Shown: piece by piece, positions 61,318 through 64,000 of the stretch
Position numbering within the stretch: position 1 is the first letter of the stretch
Layout of the letters: each line of letters starts with the position of its first letter
Assembly: GCF_021202945.1 (NCBI RefSeq)
Contig: NZ_JAJOYR010000001.1
Coordinates: 2,275,543-2,339,542, forward strand
Source of the DNA: Stenotrophomonas sp. SY1
GTDB lineage: Bacteria > Pseudomonadota > Gammaproteobacteria > Xanthomonadales > Xanthomonadaceae
Length of the DNA: 64,000 nt
Direction of reading: 5' to 3'
Program-made: the position numbers and the translations under genes
Notes under the pieces: generated by a model
Databases searched by the model: none
The model's input: the letters and a program-made list of their open reading frames with translations, nothing else
What the model was told of the DNA's origin: nothing

Positions 61318-63998
61318 ATGGATCAGCTGAATGACCTGATGGCGCAGGTAGCGGCATTGAGCGGCGCGCAGCGTTTGTATCGCCTGGAGAGCGAGTTTCT
61401 TGGTGATGGCGTGGTGGAGCGTTGGTGGGGACGCGATGCGTTGGGCACACATGCCCTGACCGAAGTGGATGTGCTCTCCACCGATCAGGCGGTGGACCTG
61501 GAAGCATTGCTGGGCACGCCGGCCAAGCTGTTGGCACGCACGGCCGATGGCGGTGAGTGGGCACGCAGTGGCCTGGTGTCCGAAGCACGCCGTCTGGGCA
61601 GTGATGGCGGCCTGGTGCGTTATCGCCTGTCGCTGTCGTCGTGGACGTGGTGGTTGCAGCATGCGCGCAACAGCCGGGTGTTCCAGGACAAGAGCGTGCG
61701 GCAGATCGTCGATGAGGTGCTGCAGGCGCACGAGGAACTGGCACGCTGGCAATGGGCCGAAGGCTGCGATGCCCTGTTGGGCGAGCGTGTGCGCAGTTAC
61801 TGCGTGCAGTACCGCGAGAGTGATCTGGATTTCATGCAGCGGTTGCTGGCCGAGGAAGGACTGGGCTGGCGATTGCTGGACGATGCGCAGGCCCGATGCG
61901 GCAACGGCATGGAGATCTTCGCCGACAGCCAGCACCTGCCCGAAGCGGCCAGCAGCACGGGGGCGGGCGTGCGTTTCCACCGCAGCGATGCCACCGAGTC
62001 CAGCGACAGCCTTCAGCAACTTGGTCGCCAGCGCCAGCTGACCAGCACCCGCGTCAGCGTGCTGAGTGATGACTACCGACGCGTGGCCAGCCTTGCCCGG
62101 CAACTGCCGGTGGAGGGCGGTGGCACGCAGTCGCAGCGCGAGCATTACGATCCGGCCGGCGCCTATGCCTTTGCCGATGGCGCTACGGCCGATCATTACG
62201 CCCGGTTGCAGGCGCAGGTGCTGGAAGCACACAGCCGCGGTTGGAACGGGCAGGGCAGCGTGCGTGGCTTCCAGTCCGGCACCTGGCTGCGGGTACAGCA
62301 GGCGCCGTTTGCCACGCCACCGGAGTTGTTGCTGGTGGAGGTGGAACACACCGGCATCAACAACCTGCCCACGGACCTGCGCAAGGCTGTGGAGGACAAC
62401 ACGCTGGGCACGCGACCGATGCACGGCGGCAGTGCGGCCAGCTGGCAGCTGGCCGAGCAGGTGGGTTACGGCAATGCCTTCAAGGCGGTGGAGCGCAACC
62501 TGCCGTGGCGCCCGCAGCTGCACGATGCCACCGGTGCGCGCCTGAACCCGCGCCCGACCGCACCGGGTTACCAGACCGCCATCGTCGTGGCCGGCCACGC
62601 AGGCGGTGGTCAGGATGTATATGCCGACAGCCTGGGACGGATCCGCGTGCGCTTCCATTTCCAGGACGCGCAGGGCGACACCACCTGGCTGCGTGTGGCC
62701 CAGCGTTACGCCGGCCCCGGCGTTGGCAGCCAGTTCCTGCCGCGCGTGGGGCAGGAAGTGGTGGTGGGGTTTCTGGAAGGCGACATTGATCGTCCCATCG
62801 TGCTGGGCGCGCTCTACAACGGGCGTGGCGAAGCCGGCGTGGCCCCCACCCCGGCCGGGGCCGAAGGGGAGAGCGATCGCACGATGTATGGACAGGCCAA
62901 CGACCAGCGCGGCAGCGCGCAGGGCAACCTGAGCGGCGGCCATGCGCCGGCCTGGCATGCCGCTGGCGGCGGGGATGATGCCCATCGTCACGCCGGCGCG
63001 CTGTGGGGCATCCGCTCGCGCGAGTGGGAAGGCGGCCAAGGCAGCAATCATCTGCTGTTCGACGATTCGGACCAGCAGCTGCGCGTGCAGCTGGCCAGCA
63101 GCCAGCAGACTTCGCAGTTGACCCTGGGCCACCTGCGGCATCAGTCCGACAACTTCCTGGGCAGCCTGCGCGGGACCGGCTTCGAGCTGCGCAGCGATGG
63201 CTGGGGCGCGGTGCGGGCGACGGCGGGCAGTTGGTTCACGGCGTATGCGCATGACGGGGCCAGCCCGGCCGGTGAAGCGATGCAGCCGGTGGCGCTGCTC
63301 AAGCAGGTGACCCAGTTGGGCCAGCGCTTCAGTGATGCCGCCCGTACCCATCTGACCAGTCCACTGGCGCTGCAGGAAGGCGCCGGCGGCCAGAAGCGCT
63401 CCCGTCTGATTGCCGACCAGGCGCCGCTGGCCGCGCTGTTGGCCAGCACCAGCACCACTGTCAGCGGTGCTGCCTTTGACGAGGCGCGCGGGCAAGCCCG
63501 TGAACGGCAGGCGCAACCGGGCGAGGGGCGCGTGCCACACAGCGGTGATCCGCTGCTGGGGCTGGCGGCACCGGCGGGCGTTTTGCAGGTGGCCGGGCAG
63601 GCCTTGCACTGGACGGCGGGCGAGGGCCTGTTGCTGGCCAGCGGCGGCGACAGCGACATGACGGTGATGGGCGATGCGCGGCTGCATGCGGCGCAGGCCA
63701 TCGGCGTGCTGGCAGCGGCGGTCGAAGGCGGCGTGAAGGACGGCAATGCGCTGAGCGTGGTCACCGGTACCGGCGAGCTGGACGTGCAGGCGCAGAATGA
63801 CAAGGTGACGATCCAGGCCCGGCAGGCACTGCGTGCGGCCAGCGCACAGGGCGTGGTGGAACTGGCCGCCGGCAAGACGATCCATATCGCCACCGCTGGC
63901 GGTGCCAGCGTGACGATCGAGGGCGGCAACATCACTTTCAACTGCCCAGGCACGATCCGGGTGCATGCAAGCAGGAAGTCGTTCGTCGGGCCGACGCA
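61318..63998 (+). repeat. Direct repeat, copy 2 (vgrG-D)
   Basis: Second copy of the 2,681-bp repeat; mismatches to copy 1 were seen at 61386, 61431, 61433 and 63948. The intervening DNA holds the lipase effector and its immunity gene. Confidence 0.92.
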
Positions 63999-64000
63999 GG
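61318..64000 (+). CDS. vgrG: VgrG spike protein D (3' partial)
   Basis: The gene runs off the right edge without a stop. Its visible 894 codons repeat vgrG-C almost base for base, so it has the same gp27-like, gp5 and DUF2345 parts. The last two bases already differ from vgrG-C, at the point where the docking extension starts, so the missing end probably carries a different tail and a different effector follows. GGAAA precedes the ATG. The 252 bp upstream contain no gene; only about 30 bp next to the start resemble the region ahead of vgrG-C. Confidence 0.93.
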   Translation, partial: MDQLNDLMAQVAALSGAQRLYRLESEFLGDGVVERWWGRDALGTHALTEVDVLSTDQAVDLEALLGTPAKLLARTADGGEWARSGLVSEARRLGSDGGLVRYRLSLSSWTWWLQHARNSRVFQDKSVRQIVDEVLQAHEELARWQWAEGCDALLGERVRSYCVQYRESDLDFMQRLLAEEGLGWRLLDDAQARCGNGMEIFADSQHLPEAASSTGAGVRFHRSDATESSDSLQQLGRQRQLTSTRVSVLSDDYRRVASLARQLPVEGGGTQSQREHYDPAGAYAFADGATADHYARLQAQVLEAHSRGWNGQGSVRGFQSGTWLRVQQAPFATPPELLLVEVEHTGINNLPTDLRKAVEDNTLGTRPMHGGSAASWQLAEQVGYGNAFKAVERNLPWRPQLHDATGARLNPRPTAPGYQTAIVVAGHAGGGQDVYADSLGRIRVRFHFQDAQGDTTWLRVAQRYAGPGVGSQFLPRVGQEVVVGFLEGDIDRPIVLGALYNGRGEAGVAPTPAGAEGESDRTMYGQANDQRGSAQGNLSGGHAPAWHAAGGGDDAHRHAGALWGIRSREWEGGQGSNHLLFDDSDQQLRVQLASSQQTSQLTLGHLRHQSDNFLGSLRGTGFELRSDGWGAVRATAGSWFTAYAHDGASPAGEAMQPVALLKQVTQLGQRFSDAARTHLTSPLALQEGAGGQKRSRLIADQAPLAALLASTSTTVSGAAFDEARGQARERQAQPGEGRVPHSGDPLLGLAAPAGVLQVAGQALHWTAGEGLLLASGGDSDMTVMGDARLHAAQAIGVLAAAVEGGVKDGNALSVVTGTGELDVQAQNDKVTIQARQALRAASAQGVVELAAGKTIHIATAGGASVTIEGGNITFNCPGTIRVHASRKSFVGPTQ

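Overview
The window is high-GC DNA whose gene content and protein style point to a Xanthomonadaceae chromosome, most likely Stenotrophomonas. This rests on recognising protein families, not on a database search. About 46 kb (15.6-64 kb) is one type VI secretion system (T6SS) locus. It holds all thirteen core genes (tssA-M), a PAAR tip gene, tagF, an OmpA-type anchor protein, an M15 peptidase, four vgrG genes and at least three effector-immunity modules.

Layout. 0-8.2 kb: three surface-protein genes, namely a long DUF11-repeat/OmpA protein cut by the left edge, a large outer-membrane beta-barrel, and a short DUF11 protein that looks truncated. 8.5-9.2 kb: a YhhN-family membrane protein. 9.2-12.9 kb, minus strand: a stand-alone receiver protein, a DUF3302 membrane protein, a HlyD-type adaptor and a TolC-like outer-membrane lipoprotein, forming an export operon. 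A membrane histidine kinase and a FixJ-type regulator diverge from it (13.1-15.2 kb). 15.6-24.0 kb, minus strand: tssJ, tssK, tssL, vgrG-A with a C-terminal peptidoglycan-binding domain, a peptidoglycan-binding putative effector, and a lipoprotein that is the likely immunity protein. 24.2-34.2 kb, plus strand: a TPR-like lipoprotein, tssB, tssC, hcp, tssE, tssF, tssG, clpV and a small orphan protein. 34.3-44.8 kb: vgrG-B, a DUF4123-type adaptor, a VasX-like membrane-targeting effector and three related membrane proteins that are probable immunity proteins. 45.1-54.2 kb: a single-pass membrane protein (minus), then an M15 peptidase, PAAR, an orphan membrane-anchored protein, tssM, tagF and an OmpA protein (plus). 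54.2-55.3 kb: tssA (minus). 55.5-64 kb: vgrG-C, a lipase effector, a Tli4-like immunity protein, and vgrG-D, which is almost identical to vgrG-C and runs off the right edge.

How it fits together. TssJLM with TssA, TssK and the OmpA protein form the membrane complex and its docking. TssEFG, VgrG and PAAR form the baseplate and spike. Hcp and TssBC form the tube and sheath, recycled by ClpV. Each VgrG is followed by its own cargo, so the locus seems to arm three or more different spikes against the cell wall, the inner membrane and phospholipids. Set-up with tagF and an M15 peptidase but no Fha/PpkA/PppA genes here resembles the i4b-type systems of Acinetobacter and Stenotrophomonas (inference). 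The least explained parts are the peptidoglycan-binding effector, the DUF6708-like immunity family with a 9-G tract, the near-identical vgrG pair, and three orphan genes inside the core cluster.
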